Positions 1-8,522 of a stretch of DNA of 43,328 nt are shown here, piece by piece (position 1 is the stretch's first letter; each line of letters opens with the position of its first letter). Position numbers and translations under genes: made by a program. The notes beneath the pieces are model-generated. The model had not been told where the DNA came from and searched no databases. It saw only the letters and a list, made by a program, of their open reading frames with translations. The DNA comes from Deinococcus betulae (GTDB taxonomy: Bacteria > Deinococcota > Deinococci > Deinococcales > Deinococcaceae): assembly GCF_020166395.1 (NCBI RefSeq), contig NZ_JAIQXU010000036.1:1-43328 (forward strand). Direction: 5' to 3'.

Positions 1-16
1 CCCGAAGTACAGCTAG
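1..16. repeat. Left terminal inverted repeat, putative IS tip
   Basis: The first 16 bases are the exact reverse complement of the last 16 bases of the window. The shared unit can be read as a 12-base tip (CCCGAAGTACAG) followed by CTAG. CTAG fits the YTAR/YTAG target duplications known for the IS5 and IS701 families. Homology between the two ends stops after base 16. The likely reading is that the sequence ends at two copies of one insertion sequence. No transposase is inside the window, so the family is inferred. Confidence 0.6.
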
Positions 17-41
17 ACTGAGCACTGGCAAAGCTGCTGTC

Positions 42-218
42 ATGACTAGTGAGGGGCAGCAAGAGAGCCTCAAGCCGCCTGTTCCAGACCCAGTTCAGGA
101 CGGAGAGCAGCTCAAGAACCGACTCATCGCGGTTGCCTGTTTCGTTAGTGGTGCAGAGCCTAAGGGCATCATCCCAGCGCCCTCGCCCTCTTCGCCCTTA
201 GTCCAGTTCCAGAGTTAG
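42..218 (+). CDS. Possible 58-residue ORF, unrecognised
   Basis: An ATG at 42 opens a 58-codon frame ending at TAG 216-218, overlapping the 3' end of the convergent dtd gene by 21 bases. The frame is also open upstream to the edge of the putative IS tip, so it could be the tail of a gene cut by the IS. The product is hydrophilic at the N-terminus and Pro/Ser-rich at the C-terminus. I recognise no family, see no clear ribosome binding site, and third-position GC is only moderate. It may be chance. Nothing else is visible in 17-197. Confidence 0.2.
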   Translation: MTSEGQQESLKPPVPDPVQDGEQLKNRLIAVACFVSGAEPKGIIPAPSPSSPLVQFQS

Positions 219-638
219 GGTGACGGGGCCGTCGTTGGTCAGGCTGATAACCATGTGGGCGCCGAACACCCCCTCCTCCACCGGCAGACCCAGGTCGCGC
301 AGGGCGGCATTGAACACCCCGTACAGCGCCCTGGCCTGCTCGGGCGGCGCGGCGGCCGTGAAGCTGGGACGGTTGCCGCCCCTTGTCTCGGCGTACAGCG
401 TGAACTGACTGATGCTCAGGATGCCGCCGGCCACATCCTGCACGCTGCGGTTCATTCGGCCCGAGTCGTCGCCAAATATCCGCAGCTTGGCCACCTTGGC
501 CGCCAGGGCGCGCGCTGTGGGCTCGGTATCGGTGTGCGTGACCCCCAGCAGCACCAACAGGCCCGGCCCAGTGCGGCCGGTCACCTCGCCGTCAACCGTG
601 CAGTCGGCGTGGGTCACCCGTTGCAGCGCCGCGCGCAC
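198..638 (-). CDS. dtd: D-aminoacyl-tRNA deacylase
   Basis: This cytoplasmic enzyme hydrolyses D-amino acids wrongly attached to tRNA and so enforces L-amino acid use in translation. The 146-residue length is typical of the DTD family. The two family signatures are present: SQFTLYA near residue 77 and the C-terminal NDGPVT near residue 134 (family form NxGPVT), with NRPSF between them. The start is GTG at 636-638, directly abutting the TAG stop of the DUF1844 gene, so the two are probably translationally coupled. It is the last gene of a three-gene minus-strand operon. Confidence 0.95.
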   Translation of the reverse strand: MRAALQRVTHADCTVDGEVTGRTGPGLLVLLGVTHTDTEPTARALAAKVAKLRIFGDDSGRMNRSVQDVAGGILSISQFTLYAETRGGNRPSFTAAAPPEQARALYGVFNAALRDLGLPVEEGVFGAHMVISLTNDGPVTLTLELD

Positions 639-905
639 CTAGGCGCCCGGCGCGGTCAGGCGGCCCTGCACACTGGCGATGGCGCCGGTCAGGAGGTCGG
701 CCTCGGTAAAGTCCAGGTTGCCGCGCGTTTTCTCGGCCAGCATGACCAGCAGTTTCAGGCTGCGCTCAGCGGTCTGGCGGGCGCGGCGCTCGTCCAGCAG
801 GCCGTCGCGGGCCGCGCTGGCCGTGGCGGCGTTCAGGTCGCCCAGGGCCGCCTCGGCGGTGGCCTGCAGGGAATTCACGAGTCCGACAAAATCCGGGTGG
901 GGCAT
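639..905 (-). CDS. DUF1844 family protein
   Basis: A small 88-residue soluble protein of unknown function. The family pattern is visible: an N-terminal DFVGLVNSL stretch, a central helix, then TAERSLKLLVMLAEKTRGNL followed by an acidic C-terminal helix. It starts with ATG at 903-905, only 17 bases after the upstream 121-residue gene, and its stop abuts the dtd start. The context suggests a housekeeping operon. The function is unknown, and the DUF assignment is by recognition of the pattern only. Confidence 0.75.
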   Translation of the reverse strand: MPHPDFVGLVNSLQATAEAALGDLNAATASAARDGLLDERRARQTAERSLKLLVMLAEKTRGNLDFTEADLLTGAIASVQGRLTAPGA

Positions 906-922
906 ACCGCGCCAGTGTACGG

Positions 923-1288
923 TCAGGCGGGCAGCCGGGGGCGCCGGCTGCGCGCTTCGCGCCGGGTCTTGGGATCCAGCCCCACCAGCAGAAAGAAGTT
1001 TTCCAGGGCGTTTTCCTGGCCCTTGATGTCAGGATGGGCGTCTTCCGGGGTTCCGGTCACAAACGGCAGGCCCTGGTACAGGCTCAGGGCGTGCGCAATC
1101 GTCTCGTCTGGGCCGTGGCTGTCGGCGTGGGTGCCCAGCTGGACATAAATCTCGCGGCGGCTTTCAGCGTGCCTTAGAAAAGCGTCCGGGTGCGGGGTCT
1201 CGCCGGCACGCAACATGTCCTGACGCGCAATCCGGCGGTAATGCTTGAGGCCCTGCTGAATCTGTTCGGTGGACAGCATTTCCTTCAT
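923..1288 (-). CDS. Conserved hypothetical protein, first gene of the dtd operon
   Basis: A 121-residue hydrophilic, mostly helical protein without signal peptide or membrane segment, rich in His, Arg and Glu with a basic C-terminal tail (KTRREARSRRPR). I do not recognise a family. The ATG at 1286-1288 is supported by a TACGCT -10 box ending 6 bases upstream, which implies a leaderless transcript. The gene heads a minus-strand operon with the DUF1844 gene and dtd. Codon use matches the neighbours. Confidence 0.75.
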   Translation of the reverse strand: MKEMLSTEQIQQGLKHYRRIARQDMLRAGETPHPDAFLRHAESRREIYVQLGTHADSHGPDETIAHALSLYQGLPFVTGTPEDAHPDIKGQENALENFFLLVGLDPKTRREARSRRPRLPA

Positions 1289-1294
1289 GCCGTC

Positions 1295-1300
1295 AGCGTA
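1295..1300 (-). promoter_or_regulatory. Leaderless -10 box (TACGCT) for the dtd operon
   Basis: On the minus strand TACGCT is followed by 6 bases and then ATG. This TAnnnT-to-start spacing recurs throughout the window and matches known Deinococcus leaderless promoters. A clear -35 is not seen. Confidence 0.55.
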
Positions 1301-1585
1301 CCGCCTGTGTCGGGGGCGGAGGTCACACCAAGCTTAAAAGGCACACGACTGTTGCCCACGAACCATTTGAGACCGCATTGTCCCAAAGCATTAGAAAAAT
1401 GAGTTTTTGCAAAATTTGGCATTCGTGGAAAGAGGGCTGACATGGTGCTTTTTGACGAACCTTTCCCATGAGGGTCTTCTTGAGAATCCTGAGGTCTGGC
1501 CGCTATTTCCAGGCTCTTGATCAGGTTTCAATCACGCATAAAGACCGTATAGGCGCATACTCAGCCCGCCTTTTCCCAAGAATAA
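1301..1585. other. Intergenic region without a recognised gene
   Basis: This AT-richer stretch lies between divergent genes. I see no open frame with coding character, no tRNA and no strong hairpin. Several A/T-rich patches could host promoter elements, but none has a convincing -35/-10 pair apart from the one listed at 1586-1614. Confidence 0.5.
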
Positions 1586-1614
1586 AGGACAAATAAATAA
1601 AGGGACGATAAACT
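1586..1614 (+). promoter_or_regulatory. Candidate promoter of the LysM-NlpC/P60 gene
   Basis: AGGACA (4/6 to the -35 consensus) and TAAACT (-10) are separated by 17 bases. The -10 ends 10 bases before the ATG at 1625, so the mRNA would have only a very short leader. Confidence 0.4.
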
Positions 1615-1624
1615 GCGCAGGTCA

Positions 1625-2251
1625 ATGAAAGTCTTCCGTGCCCTGCTGACCCTCGCCGCCCTTTGTGGCAGCGCCACCGCCGCCACCTACACCGTTAAGC
1701 CCGGTGACACCCTGTACTCGATTGCCAAGGCGACGGGTGTGGAGGCCGGCACGCTGATGAAGCTCAACCGCCTGAGTAGCTCCACGATTCAGGTAGGCCA
1801 GAAGCTGAGCACCGGCGGCAGCGCCCAACCGGCCGCCGCCAGCCGCCCCGCTGCGCCCGTGGCCGCAGCGCCGGCACGCGGCAGCGCTTTCGTGCGCTCA
1901 GCTGCCACCCGTTTCCTGGGGATTCGCTACGTGCTGGGCGGCACGGGTGGCGGCGGCCTGGACTGCAGCGGCTTCACCATGAATGTCTTCCGCCAGATGG
2001 GCATCAGCCTGCCCCGCACCGCAGCCGCCCAGTGGAGCGCCGGCAGCGCCGTCAGCCGACGCGACCTGCGCGCCGGCGACCTGGTCTTCTTCAACACGAT
2101 GGGCCGCGTGGCCAGCCACGTGGGCATCTACATGGGCGACGGCATGATGGCCAACGCCAACAGCTACTACGGCCGCACCATTATCGAGCCGCTGTTTGGC
2201 AACGCTTACTGGTCCAGCCGCTACAACGGCGCCCGCCGCGTCCTGAACTAA
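1625..2251 (+). CDS. Secreted LysM plus NlpC/P60 cell-wall hydrolase
   Basis: A predicted exported peptidoglycan endopeptidase of 208 residues. A signal peptide spans about residues 1-20 (cleavage near ATA-ATY). One LysM peptidoglycan-binding domain follows at about 22-62 (YTVKPGDTL to GQKL), then an Ala/Pro linker at 65-86. The NlpC/P60 catalytic domain runs from about 88 to 208. The catalytic Cys is C114 (DCSGF) and the His is H165 (SHVGIYM). The third polar position is Asn177 where many members have His, a substitution tolerated in the family. The gene is monocistronic: it has its own promoter and a strong downstream terminator. Confidence 0.9.
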   Translation: MKVFRALLTLAALCGSATAATYTVKPGDTLYSIAKATGVEAGTLMKLNRLSSSTIQVGQKLSTGGSAQPAAASRPAAPVAAAPARGSAFVRSAATRFLGIRYVLGGTGGGGLDCSGFTMNVFRQMGISLPRTAAAQWSAGSAVSRRDLRAGDLVFFNTMGRVASHVGIYMGDGMMANANSYYGRTIIEPLFGNAYWSSRYNGARRVLN

Positions 2252-2275
2252 GCCAAGCACACTTTCATTGACCGA

Positions 2276-2300
2276 CCCCCGCCACCCCGGCGGGGGTTTT
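2276..2300 (+). terminator. Rho-independent terminator of the NlpC/P60 gene
   Basis: A perfect 8-bp stem, CCCCCGCC/GGCGGGGG, with a 5-base loop, followed by TTTT. It lies 25 bases after the stop codon. Confidence 0.85.
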
Positions 2301-2301
2301 G

Positions 2302-2348
2302 CATAACGCAGCGCGACCACTCAAAAAAGCTGGTCGCGCTGCGTTATG
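2302..2348. repeat. Perfect 18-bp palindrome with an A-rich loop
   Basis: The arms 2302-2319 and 2331-2348 are exact reverse complements over 18 bases. They flank an 11-base loop containing six A residues. It sits directly after the terminator at 2276-2300, between convergent genes. No T-run follows on either strand, so it is not a standard intrinsic terminator. It may be a palindromic intergenic repeat or an mRNA 3'-end stabiliser. Confidence 0.7.
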
Positions 2349-2430
2349 ACTTCAGTTCTTCACGTTCAGGTGGCGTCTTCCAATTGAGCGCCTTGCCTGC
2401 ACTGGTTGTCAAAGACTTATCTCTACACCA

Positions 2431-2457
2431 GAAAAGGTCTCAGCAGTAGGCCTTTTC
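2431..2457 (-). terminator. Possible terminator of the LolA-like gene
   Basis: GAAAAGG (2431-2437) pairs with CCTTTTC (2451-2457), 11 bases beyond the stop of the minus-strand gene. In that direction the 3' arm ends in CCTTTTC, giving a short U-rich end. Confidence 0.4.
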
Positions 2458-2468
2458 CGGCGGGACGT

Positions 2469-3122
2469 TTATTGCCGGATCACCTGGGCGTCTTTGGGGA
2501 GGGCACGGATAGACGCCGCACTGAGCCCAGAGTTGACGCGGTAGTTCGAGACGCTCAGGTCGGCAACTGTTTTGCCTGCGCCGCTAAGAATCTGGATACG
2601 GGTCGGGCGCCAGCCTGCTTCGGTAATCCAGACTCGGGTGCGGTCGCCGCTGCCCGACTTGGGCGTGGCTTCCAGCTGATACTGCCGGGCGCCCGCCGCG
2701 CCGCTGGTGGCCAGCAGTTTGACGTTGTAGGCGCTGAGCATGGCGGCGGTGTTGCTCAGCTGCGTGAAGTCCAGTCCCAGGCCCGCCGAATTGGCCGCGT
2801 TCTTGGTGCTAGTGACGGTAATCTGGTTGGTCAGATAAAGGTACTGACGAACCTCGTTCTTGTCGGCCACGACCACATTGTCGGCCAGGGCGTCAGGCGC
2901 AGCGAACTGCACACGTGCCACGTTCTGAGCGGGAATGGCCTTGACGGTGAGATCAATGCGCTGCGCAGCGCTGTCCAGAGCCGCCGTTCCGCTCAGGCGA
3001 AACGACACGTCTTTGGCCGCTTTCTGGGTGGTGTCTACTTTGTTAATGATGTCCTGTGCGGTCTGCGCTCCGGCCACAGGCAGCAGAGCGGTCAGCAGGG
3101 TCAGAGTCAGGCGTCTGGTCAT
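2469..3122 (-). CDS. LolA-like outer-membrane lipoprotein carrier protein
   Basis: A predicted periplasmic protein of the LolA/LolB-like superfamily, which binds lipoproteins or other lipids in a half-barrel. A signal peptide covers about residues 1-19 (basic MTRR start, hydrophobic core, cleavage near AGA-QT). The mature part opens with [20 protein letters not shown], the helix-then-strand start of LolA-like folds, and continues as alternating beta strands. I chose ATG at 3120-3122 because upstream in-frame residues would precede the signal peptide. It lies 97 bases downstream of the putative outer-membrane barrel gene on the same strand and could be cotranscribed. The true cargo is unknown. 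Confidence 0.75.
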   Translation of the reverse strand: MTRRLTLTLLTALLPVAGAQTAQDIINKVDTTQKAAKDVSFRLSGTAALDSAAQRIDLTVKAIPAQNVARVQFAAPDALADNVVVADKNEVRQYLYLTNQITVTSTKNAANSAGLGLDFTQLSNTAAMLSAYNVKLLATSGAAGARQYQLEATPKSGSGDRTRVWITEAGWRPTRIQILSGAGKTVADLSVSNYRVNSGLSAASIRALPKDAQVIRQ

Positions 3123-3219
3123 ACCGCCGCAGTATCGGGCGCCCACTCATGAGAAGGCCGCCGCACACCTGATGGGCGGTTTATTCTTGCGCCCAGACGT
3201 GCCCTAGGTCAGTTTGAGA

Positions 3220-4308
3220 TCAGGGACTGTCCGTGCCGGCGAGGGGCAGAGCGTAGGAGACGCGCAGCCCAACACCCGCCGCCCCGTCCAGTCGGCGCCC
3301 CCCGTTCACCTGCACGCCCAGGGTGCCTGGCCCGGCGGCCAGGGTCGCCTCTACCCCCGCACGCAGCGGCGAGCTGACGGTGCGCCACGGCTCGTAAGCA
3401 GCATAGAGACGCAGGGTGCTGCCCTCGCCCAGCACTTCGTTCCAGGCGGCGCTGCCAGTGAGGCCCAGGGTATGCGGCCCGACCAGTGCGTCCAGGGCCA
3501 GGGTCAGACCGGCCTCGGTGGCATACGACAGCCCGCCGCTGAGCCCCAACACGTCCCGCCCAGCGCGGGCACCCAGCCGCCAGGAGAGTGTGCCCACCAG
3601 TTCCACCTCGGGTTCGGCCAGGGCTGATTCATCGGGAGCAGGCTCGTCGGGGGCAACTTCGCTGGACGTAGGTGGTTCTGTGGGCAGGGTGTCACTGGGG
3701 ACAGTGTCAGGTAGAGAGTCTGCGGCCATTGGTTCGGCATCCTCAGCGGCTTCTGCACCCTGCACAGGCCGGGTCAGGACGCGGCGGCCCTCGACACCCG
3801 CCAGCAGATGCGGCTGCGCCCCGAATTCGCCCCCGACCACCGCCACCACTTCGCGGGAGAGGCGGTAGCGCAGTGTGAGGTCGCCGCTGATGCCACGCTC
3901 ACGCAAATCGGTGGCGGTCTCCGTGAACGCGGCGTTCGGGTCAGCAGCGGTGGCAGAGGTGGTAAAGGCAGCGGCCCCCAGATTTAGGGCCAGCGGGCCC
4001 ACGCTGCCACTGGCGCGGCTGGCCAGCCGCACGCCACCCTGCCAGGTCACAGTCAGGTCACTGCTGACGCTGACCGCCCCCAACGGCGGAAGCGCGAGAC
4101 CCCGCACGTAGCCCAGCCGCGCGGCGCGGGTGCCGGCCACGGCCGTGACGGTGCCGCCCAGCAGCGGCAGGTCGCTGACACCGGCCTCGGCCCAGAGGGG
4201 AGAGCCTACAGGGCGCGCATACGACACCCCGAACTCCAGCGTGACGGCCTGGGCGCCGCCCACCCCCACCGCAGCGGCCAGCGCCAGCACCCGAACAATC
4301 TGCACCAT
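3220..4308 (-). CDS. Exported putative beta-barrel protein with acidic Pro-rich insert
   Basis: A 362-residue protein with a signal peptide (about 1-20, ending AQA). The rest is dominated by short alternating-residue strands (for example WRLGARAG and LALDALVGP) typical of outer-membrane beta barrels. In the middle (about residues 185-235) is an acidic, Pro/Glu/Ser-rich insert that could be a surface or periplasmic loop. The ATG at 4306-4308 was chosen because a TACCCT -10 box ends 6 bases upstream and a signal peptide follows at once. No family is recognised with certainty. The LolA-like gene follows on the same strand. Confidence 0.65.
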   Translation of the reverse strand: MVQIVRVLALAAAVGVGGAQAVTLEFGVSYARPVGSPLWAEAGVSDLPLLGGTVTAVAGTRAARLGYVRGLALPPLGAVSVSSDLTVTWQGGVRLASRASGSVGPLALNLGAAAFTTSATAADPNAAFTETATDLRERGISGDLTLRYRLSREVVAVVGGEFGAQPHLLAGVEGRRVLTRPVQGAEAAEDAEPMAADSLPDTVPSDTLPTEPPTSSEVAPDEPAPDESALAEPEVELVGTLSWRLGARAGRDVLGLSGGLSYATEAGLTLALDALVGPHTLGLTGSAAWNEVLGEGSTLRLYAAYEPWRTVSSPLRAGVEATLAAGPGTLGVQVNGGRRLDGAAGVGLRVSYALPLAGTDSP

Positions 4309-4314
4309 GCCGGC

Positions 4315-4320
4315 AGGGTA
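4315..4320 (-). promoter_or_regulatory. Leaderless -10 box (TACCCT) for the barrel gene
   Basis: On the minus strand TACCCT is followed by 6 bases and then ATG. This fixes the start of the putative beta-barrel gene. Confidence 0.55.
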
Positions 4321-4512
4321 GCAGGAGCGGCCTGGGTGAGGAGGGGCGCTGTCAGGGTCCAACACAAGTTCTCTGCGGCCTGGCACGCAGGTGGCCATCT
4401 GAAAGAGTGGGTTCCGGCACAACTCGCTCCAGAGACATTACGGGACAGAACCCGGAGTCATCGCAGCTTCCATGAGCAACTGGGCCGTCAGGTTCCGGCA
4501 AGCCCAGCGCGC

Positions 4513-4518
4513 TACCGT
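4513..4518 (+). promoter_or_regulatory. Leaderless -10 box (TACCGT) for the LEA-type lipoprotein
   Basis: TACCGT is followed by GCAGCC and then ATG at 4525. It supports this start over in-frame upstream ATGs. Confidence 0.55.
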
Positions 4519-4524
4519 GCAGCC

Positions 4525-5025
4525 ATGCGTTTGCGTCTTGCCGCGCCGGCTGTGTTGCTCTCCCTTGCCCTGGGCGCCTGCGCGCCGCTGCAACAGGTGT
4601 TCCAGGTGCCCGAGGTGGCGGTCCAGAGCATCGGCCTGACAAGCCTGAGCCTGCCCGGCGGCTTTGGCAGCGCGCCTGTTGCCCAAATTCGAGTGGGGCT
4701 GCGTGTGACCAACCCCAACCCCTTGCCGCTGCGCCTAGCCAACCTGGGCGGCTCACTGGTGATTGACGGCGCCGCAGTGGGCGACGTGAACTTTCCGAAT
4801 ATTGCCCTGCCCGCGCGCGGCAGCGCCGAACAGGTGGCCGACTTGACCCTGCCGGTGTCGCTGACGACCGCCGCCTCTTTTCTCAAGGTGGCGCGCGGGC
4901 AACTGGTGACCTACCGGGTGGATGGCCGGTTCAGCGCGGATTTTGGACCGCTGGGCCTGCAGAACTTTGGCCCCTACACCCTGGCGCAGGGGCAGTGGAA
5001 GCAGGACCCAATCTTGCCGTTCTGA
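4525..5025 (+). CDS. LEA type-2 (WHy domain) lipoprotein
   Basis: A 166-residue lipoprotein with lipobox LGAC and lipidation at Cys19. The mature part fits the LEA14/WHy fold: a conserved [11 protein letters not shown] segment (about residues 60-70) and alternating strands, including a LPARGSAEQ turn near 97. WHy proteins are linked to desiccation and stress tolerance in plants and bacteria; a protective role here is inference. The start was chosen at 4525 because of the -10 box 6 bases upstream and the signal peptide beginning there. It is divergent from the barrel gene. Confidence 0.8.
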   Translation: MRLRLAAPAVLLSLALGACAPLQQVFQVPEVAVQSIGLTSLSLPGGFGSAPVAQIRVGLRVTNPNPLPLRLANLGGSLVIDGAAVGDVNFPNIALPARGSAEQVADLTLPVSLTTAASFLKVARGQLVTYRVDGRFSADFGPLGLQNFGPYTLAQGQWKQDPILPF

Positions 5026-5034
5026 GAAGGGTGC

Positions 5035-5065
5035 AGCCCTGGTCAGCAACTGTCAGACCAGGGCT
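5035..5065. terminator. Hairpin downstream of the LEA lipoprotein
   Basis: A perfect 10-bp stem, AGCCCTGGTC/GACCAGGGCT, with an 11-base loop, starting 10 bases after the stop. No T-run follows, so its terminator function is only likely. Confidence 0.45.
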
Positions 5066-5323
5066 AACGAAAAACAGCTCTGGTTCAGCCGCACTGAATT
5101 CCAGGGGTAGATTCCGGGTCTTCTGTCTTGCTGAACTTCGCCCTCTTACTCAGGCTGCTTGTCGCCCTTTTTCTGCCCGCCCGTATGACCCACCTAACCT
5201 TTGAAGGACAGCGCCAACCTAGAAGATCTCGGTTGCCAGTCGCTGTAATTGTCTCAGCCCTAGTCAGCTCATGGCACTGCCCCTCTTCCGGATGGCGCCT
5301 GACCTTTCTTTCCTCGAATGCTC
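5066..5323. other. Intergenic region without a recognised gene
   Basis: This stretch lies between the LEA lipoprotein and the amidase. An open frame at 5128-5331 has no recognisable domain or ribosome binding site and I treat it as chance. Apart from the amidase -10 box at its end, I see nothing I can name. Confidence 0.5.
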
Positions 5324-5329
5324 TAGGCT
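5324..5329 (+). promoter_or_regulatory. Leaderless -10 box (TAGGCT) for the amidase operon
   Basis: TAGGCT is followed by 7 bases and then ATG at 5337. CTGACC at 5299-5304, 19 bases upstream, is a weak -35 candidate. Confidence 0.5.
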
Positions 5330-5336
5330 GAGCTGG

Positions 5337-6509
5337 ATGAGTGGCCCTCTTGCCCCTGACCCGCAGCGCGCCTGGGCGTACCGGCCGGCCTCTCCCCTGC
5401 TGGGTCAGGCGGGCGGGCCACTGTCCGGCCTGACCTTCAGTATCAAGGACCTGTATGGCGTCGCGGGCTGGCCGCTGCACGCCAGCACCCGCGCGCCGGT
5501 GCCGGACCCTGGCCCCAGTCCACTGGTCACGCGCCTGCTGGCGCTGGGGGCAAGTGCCACAGGCAAAACGCACCTGCACGAAATCGCGCTGGGCATTACG
5601 GGCGCCAACGGTTACGGCGGCACCGAACACCCGACACTGCCCGGACATGTGCCAGGCGGCAGCAGCAGCGGCGCGGCAGTCAGCGTGGCGCTGGGGCAGG
5701 TGGATTTCGCGCTGGGGACCGACACTGGCGGCAGCATCCGCATTCCAGCGGCGTGGTGCGGGGTGGCCGGGTTCAAGCCCACCAAGGATCATCCAGCCTG
5801 GCCATTGACCGGGGTGCTGCCGCTGGCCCCCAGCTGCGACCACGCCGGGCCGCTGGCGCGCGACGTGGCCACACTGGCGCGGGTGCATGACGCCCTGGCC
5901 GGCACCCAGACCCAGGCGCAGCCCTGGACAGGTGTGCGGGTGGGCCTGTGGCAGCCCGAGGGCTGGGTCACCCAAGAGGTGGCACAGGCGACCGAGGCGC
6001 TGGCAGATCAACTGCGCAACTTGGGGGCTGAGGTTGCCCCCGCCGATTTTCCCGAGGTTCTGGACGCCTACTCGCCCACCGTACTGAGCGAGGCTGCAGA
6101 GGTCCACCGCGCGGCGCTGGCGCTGCCTGACCCGGCCTTCCTGCCGGTGACGCTGGCTTCACTGCGGCAAGGAGCCGCCCTGAGTGCGGATGAACGGGCC
6201 GCCGCACAGGAGCGCCGCGTGGCTTACCGGGCGCAGTTGGACAGCCTGCTAGCGCGGTTTGATGTGCTGCTGGCCCCAGCAGTCCCCACCCCACCCCCCC
6301 GCATAAGCCAGGATGAGGTTGAGTTGCCCGGCGGTCCCCTGCCCCTGCGCCGCGCGGCCCTGCGCCTGACCGCTCCCTTTAGCCTGCTGGGAACGCCGGT
6401 GGTGACGCTGCCCACAGGTCTGCCCTTTGTGGGCGCGCAACTGGTGGGCCACCACGGTCAGGACGAGCATCTGCTGGGCCTGGCCCTGAGCCTAGAGGGC
6501 AGCCAGTGA
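5337..6509 (+). CDS. Amidase signature family hydrolase
   Basis: A cytoplasmic amide hydrolase of the amidase-signature superfamily, 390 residues. The Ser-cisSer-Lys triad is visible: Lys37 in SIKDLYG, the cis-Ser region GGSSSG at 107-112, and the nucleophile Ser133 in DTGGSIRIP. The core carries the Gly-rich signature between them. The natural substrate cannot be read from sequence. It is shorter than GatA (about 480) and lacks gat partners nearby, so a tRNA amidotransferase role is unlikely. It was started at 5337 because of the -10 box 7 bases upstream. Its stop overlaps the next lipoprotein start (GTGA), so the two form an operon. Confidence 0.88.
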   Translation: MSGPLAPDPQRAWAYRPASPLLGQAGGPLSGLTFSIKDLYGVAGWPLHASTRAPVPDPGPSPLVTRLLALGASATGKTHLHEIALGITGANGYGGTEHPTLPGHVPGGSSSGAAVSVALGQVDFALGTDTGGSIRIPAAWCGVAGFKPTKDHPAWPLTGVLPLAPSCDHAGPLARDVATLARVHDALAGTQTQAQPWTGVRVGLWQPEGWVTQEVAQATEALADQLRNLGAEVAPADFPEVLDAYSPTVLSEAAEVHRAALALPDPAFLPVTLASLRQGAALSADERAAAQERRVAYRAQLDSLLARFDVLLAPAVPTPPPRISQDEVELPGGPLPLRRAALRLTAPFSLLGTPVVTLPTGLPFVGAQLVGHHGQDEHLLGLALSLEGSQ

Positions 6510-6928
6510 AGCGCGGTTGGCCAGTCCTGGTGCTGCTGGCAGCCTGCGCCCCCACCCAGCAGGCGCAGCCAGTGATGACCTACGAGGGCGAGGTCCGCTT
6601 TTTGCTGCTGCCGCAGCGTCTGCGTATCACCTATACCGTTAATCCGGTGACCCACAGCGTTAGCGGGACCTACCGCAACCTGAGCAGCGGCGACGCCTTT
6701 GTACTGGAAGGCACGCTGCTCCCCGGCCCGGACGGCGCGACGCTGACTGCTCGCATCACCCCCGCCGAGACCGCCCGGCTGAACGCCAGCGTTCTGGGCT
6801 TTGGCGTGAGCAATATTCCCCTCAAGGCCAGTGCCACCCTGAGCGCCTTGGTAGGCCAGGACACCCTGAATGGGGCACTGACGGTTAACGCCCTCCGGTA
6901 TCCCGTGACGCTGAAACGGCTGCCCTGA
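6506..6928 (+). CDS. Small lipoprotein, function unknown
   Basis: A 140-residue predicted lipoprotein: a short signal with lipobox LAAC and lipidation at Cys14. The mature domain is all-beta in character, with regularly spaced strands ending in VTLKRLP. I do not recognise a family. The GTG start overlaps the amidase stop by 4 bases (GTGA), indicating translational coupling, yet the partner is a cytoplasmic enzyme. A functional link is therefore unclear. Confidence 0.75.
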   Translation: MKRGWPVLVLLAACAPTQQAQPVMTYEGEVRFLLLPQRLRITYTVNPVTHSVSGTYRNLSSGDAFVLEGTLLPGPDGATLTARITPAETARLNASVLGFGVSNIPLKASATLSALVGQDTLNGALTVNALRYPVTLKRLP

Positions 6929-7051
6929 AGGGGATTCGCGCGGTTCAGCGCGTAGCATCTGTGCAGAAAATGCTCTAAACTCCCGTGTTCACCCTTACAG
7001 CAGTGCTAGGGGGAGGAAAGGCCCCGGAATCCATCCGTTAGGCTGAAGGAG

Positions 7052-8440
7052 TTGGTTCATACGAAGGCACATCTCATTACCTACGGCTGTCAAATGAACG
7101 AGTACGACACGCACCTCGTTCAGTCTCAACTGGTCAGTTTTGGCGCCGATATAGTGGAATCGGTGGACGAGGCCGATTTCGTCCTGATCAACACCTGCGC
7201 CGTACGCGGCAAGCCGGTCGAGAAGGTGCGCAGCGTCCTGGGCAAGTTGCGCAAGGCCAAAGAGCACCGCCCGTTGGTGGTGGGCATGATGGGCTGCCTG
7301 GCGCAGCTGGAAGAAGGGCAGCAGATGGCCCGCAAGTTTGGCGTGGACGTGCTGCTGGGACCAGGCAGTCTGCTGGACATCGGCAAGGCGCTGGAAACCA
7401 ACGACCGGTTCTGGGGGCTGGCCTTCAAGGATGAGCTGCACGACCACATTCCGCCGCCGCCCACCGGCAAATTGCAGGCGCACCTGACCATCATGCGCGG
7501 CTGCGACCACCACTGCACCTACTGCATCGTGCCCACCACGCGCGGGCCACAGGTCAGCCGCCACCCGGACGATATTCTGCGCGAGCTGGACACCCTCCTG
7601 GCAGCGGGCGTGCAGGAAGTGACCCTGCTGGGCCAGAACGTGAATGCCTACGGGGTAGACGGCGGGGCACGGCTGGGTGGTTACCCGAGTTTTGCCAACC
7701 TCCTGCGCCTGGTCGGCCAGAGCGGCGTCCAGCGCATCAAGTTCACGACCAGTCACCCCATGAACTTCACCGAGGACGTGGCCGCCGCGATGGCCGAAAC
7801 CTCGGCTGTGTGCGAGTACGTGCATCTGCCGGTGCAAAGTGGCAGCAGCCGTGTGCTTAGACGCATGGCCCGCGAATACACCCGCGAGAAGTACCTGGCC
7901 CACATTGCCGATATCCGCAAGCACATGCCGGACGTAGTGCTGGCCACCGACATCATCGTGGGCTTTCCCGGCGAGACTGAGGAGGACTTTCAGGAGACCC
8001 TCAGCCTTTACGACGAGGTGGGCTACGACAGCGCCTATATGTTCGCCTACAGCGCCCGCCCCGGCACGCCCAGCTACAAGCACTTTGACGACCTGCCGCG
8101 CGAGGTCAAGACTGAGCGCCTGAGCCGCCTGATCACCAAACAGAAAGACTGGAGTGCCCGTAAGAACGCCGGGAAAATTGGCACGGTGCAGGAGGTGCTG
8201 CTGCGCGGCGACGCCCACGACGCCAACTTTCTGGAGGGCCACACGCGCGGCAACCACCCCACGGTCGTTCCCAAGGTCATGGGCATAACGGGCGCAGGCA
8301 TCTATCAGGTGCGTATCAACCACGCCACGCCACATGTCATGTACGGCAAGCTGCTGGACGCCCAGGGCAACGAGCTTCCCGAACTGCCCAAGCACAACCC
8401 CGAAGCGGCGGCCCTGAGTGCGCCGCTGGCGATGGCCTGA
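7052..8440 (+). CDS. miaB: tRNA-2-methylthio-N6-dimethylallyladenosine synthase
   Basis: A radical-SAM methylthiotransferase that converts i6A37 to ms2i6A37 in tRNAs reading UNN codons. The 462-residue chain has the N-terminal UPF0004 domain with the auxiliary [4Fe-4S] cysteines C13, C49 and C82. The radical-SAM cysteines are C151, C155 and C158 (CDHHCTYC), and a C-terminal TRAM domain starts about residue 375. The start is unusual: no ATG or GTG fits, and TTG at 7052 directly abuts a purine-rich GAAGGAG (7045-7051). A stronger Shine-Dalgarno-like run lies at 7009-7020. The first residues are therefore uncertain. Confidence 0.95.
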   Translation: MVHTKAHLITYGCQMNEYDTHLVQSQLVSFGADIVESVDEADFVLINTCAVRGKPVEKVRSVLGKLRKAKEHRPLVVGMMGCLAQLEEGQQMARKFGVDVLLGPGSLLDIGKALETNDRFWGLAFKDELHDHIPPPPTGKLQAHLTIMRGCDHHCTYCIVPTTRGPQVSRHPDDILRELDTLLAAGVQEVTLLGQNVNAYGVDGGARLGGYPSFANLLRLVGQSGVQRIKFTTSHPMNFTEDVAAAMAETSAVCEYVHLPVQSGSSRVLRRMAREYTREKYLAHIADIRKHMPDVVLATDIIVGFPGETEEDFQETLSLYDEVGYDSAYMFAYSARPGTPSYKHFDDLPREVKTERLSRLITKQKDWSARKNAGKIGTVQEVLLRGDAHDANFLEGHTRGNHPTVVPKVMGITGAGIYQVRINHATPHVMYGKLLDAQGNELPELPKHNPEAAALSAPLAMA

Positions 8441-8464
8441 GCCGCGCCGCCCAATGTCCTTTAA

Positions 8465-8492
8465 GCCCGCCTGAAGACACCCTCAGGCGGGC
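8465..8492 (+). terminator. Terminator-like hairpin after miaB
   Basis: A perfect 10-bp stem, GCCCGCCTGA/TCAGGCGGGC, with an 8-base loop, 24 bases after the miaB stop. The following T content is low. Confidence 0.6.
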
Positions 8493-8522
8493 GTCACATT
8501 CGGGTCAGGGTGAGCGGGCACA

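Noticed and set aside
255..1148. Long open frame on the plus strand (297 codons)
   Set aside because: It is antisense to dtd, DUF1844 and the 121-residue gene, which have clear family motifs and an operon structure. It is a by-product of high GC content.
2406..3152. Plus-strand 248-codon frame
   Set aside because: It is antisense to the LolA-like gene, has no recognisable domain and no ribosome binding site.
5128..5331. 67-codon frame upstream of the amidase
   Set aside because: It has a TTG start without a ribosome binding site and no family similarity, and it lies in a promoter region.
6995..8395. Minus-strand 466-codon frame
   Set aside because: It is fully antisense to miaB, whose cysteine motifs are intact; it is His/Ala/Gln-rich as expected for a shadow frame.
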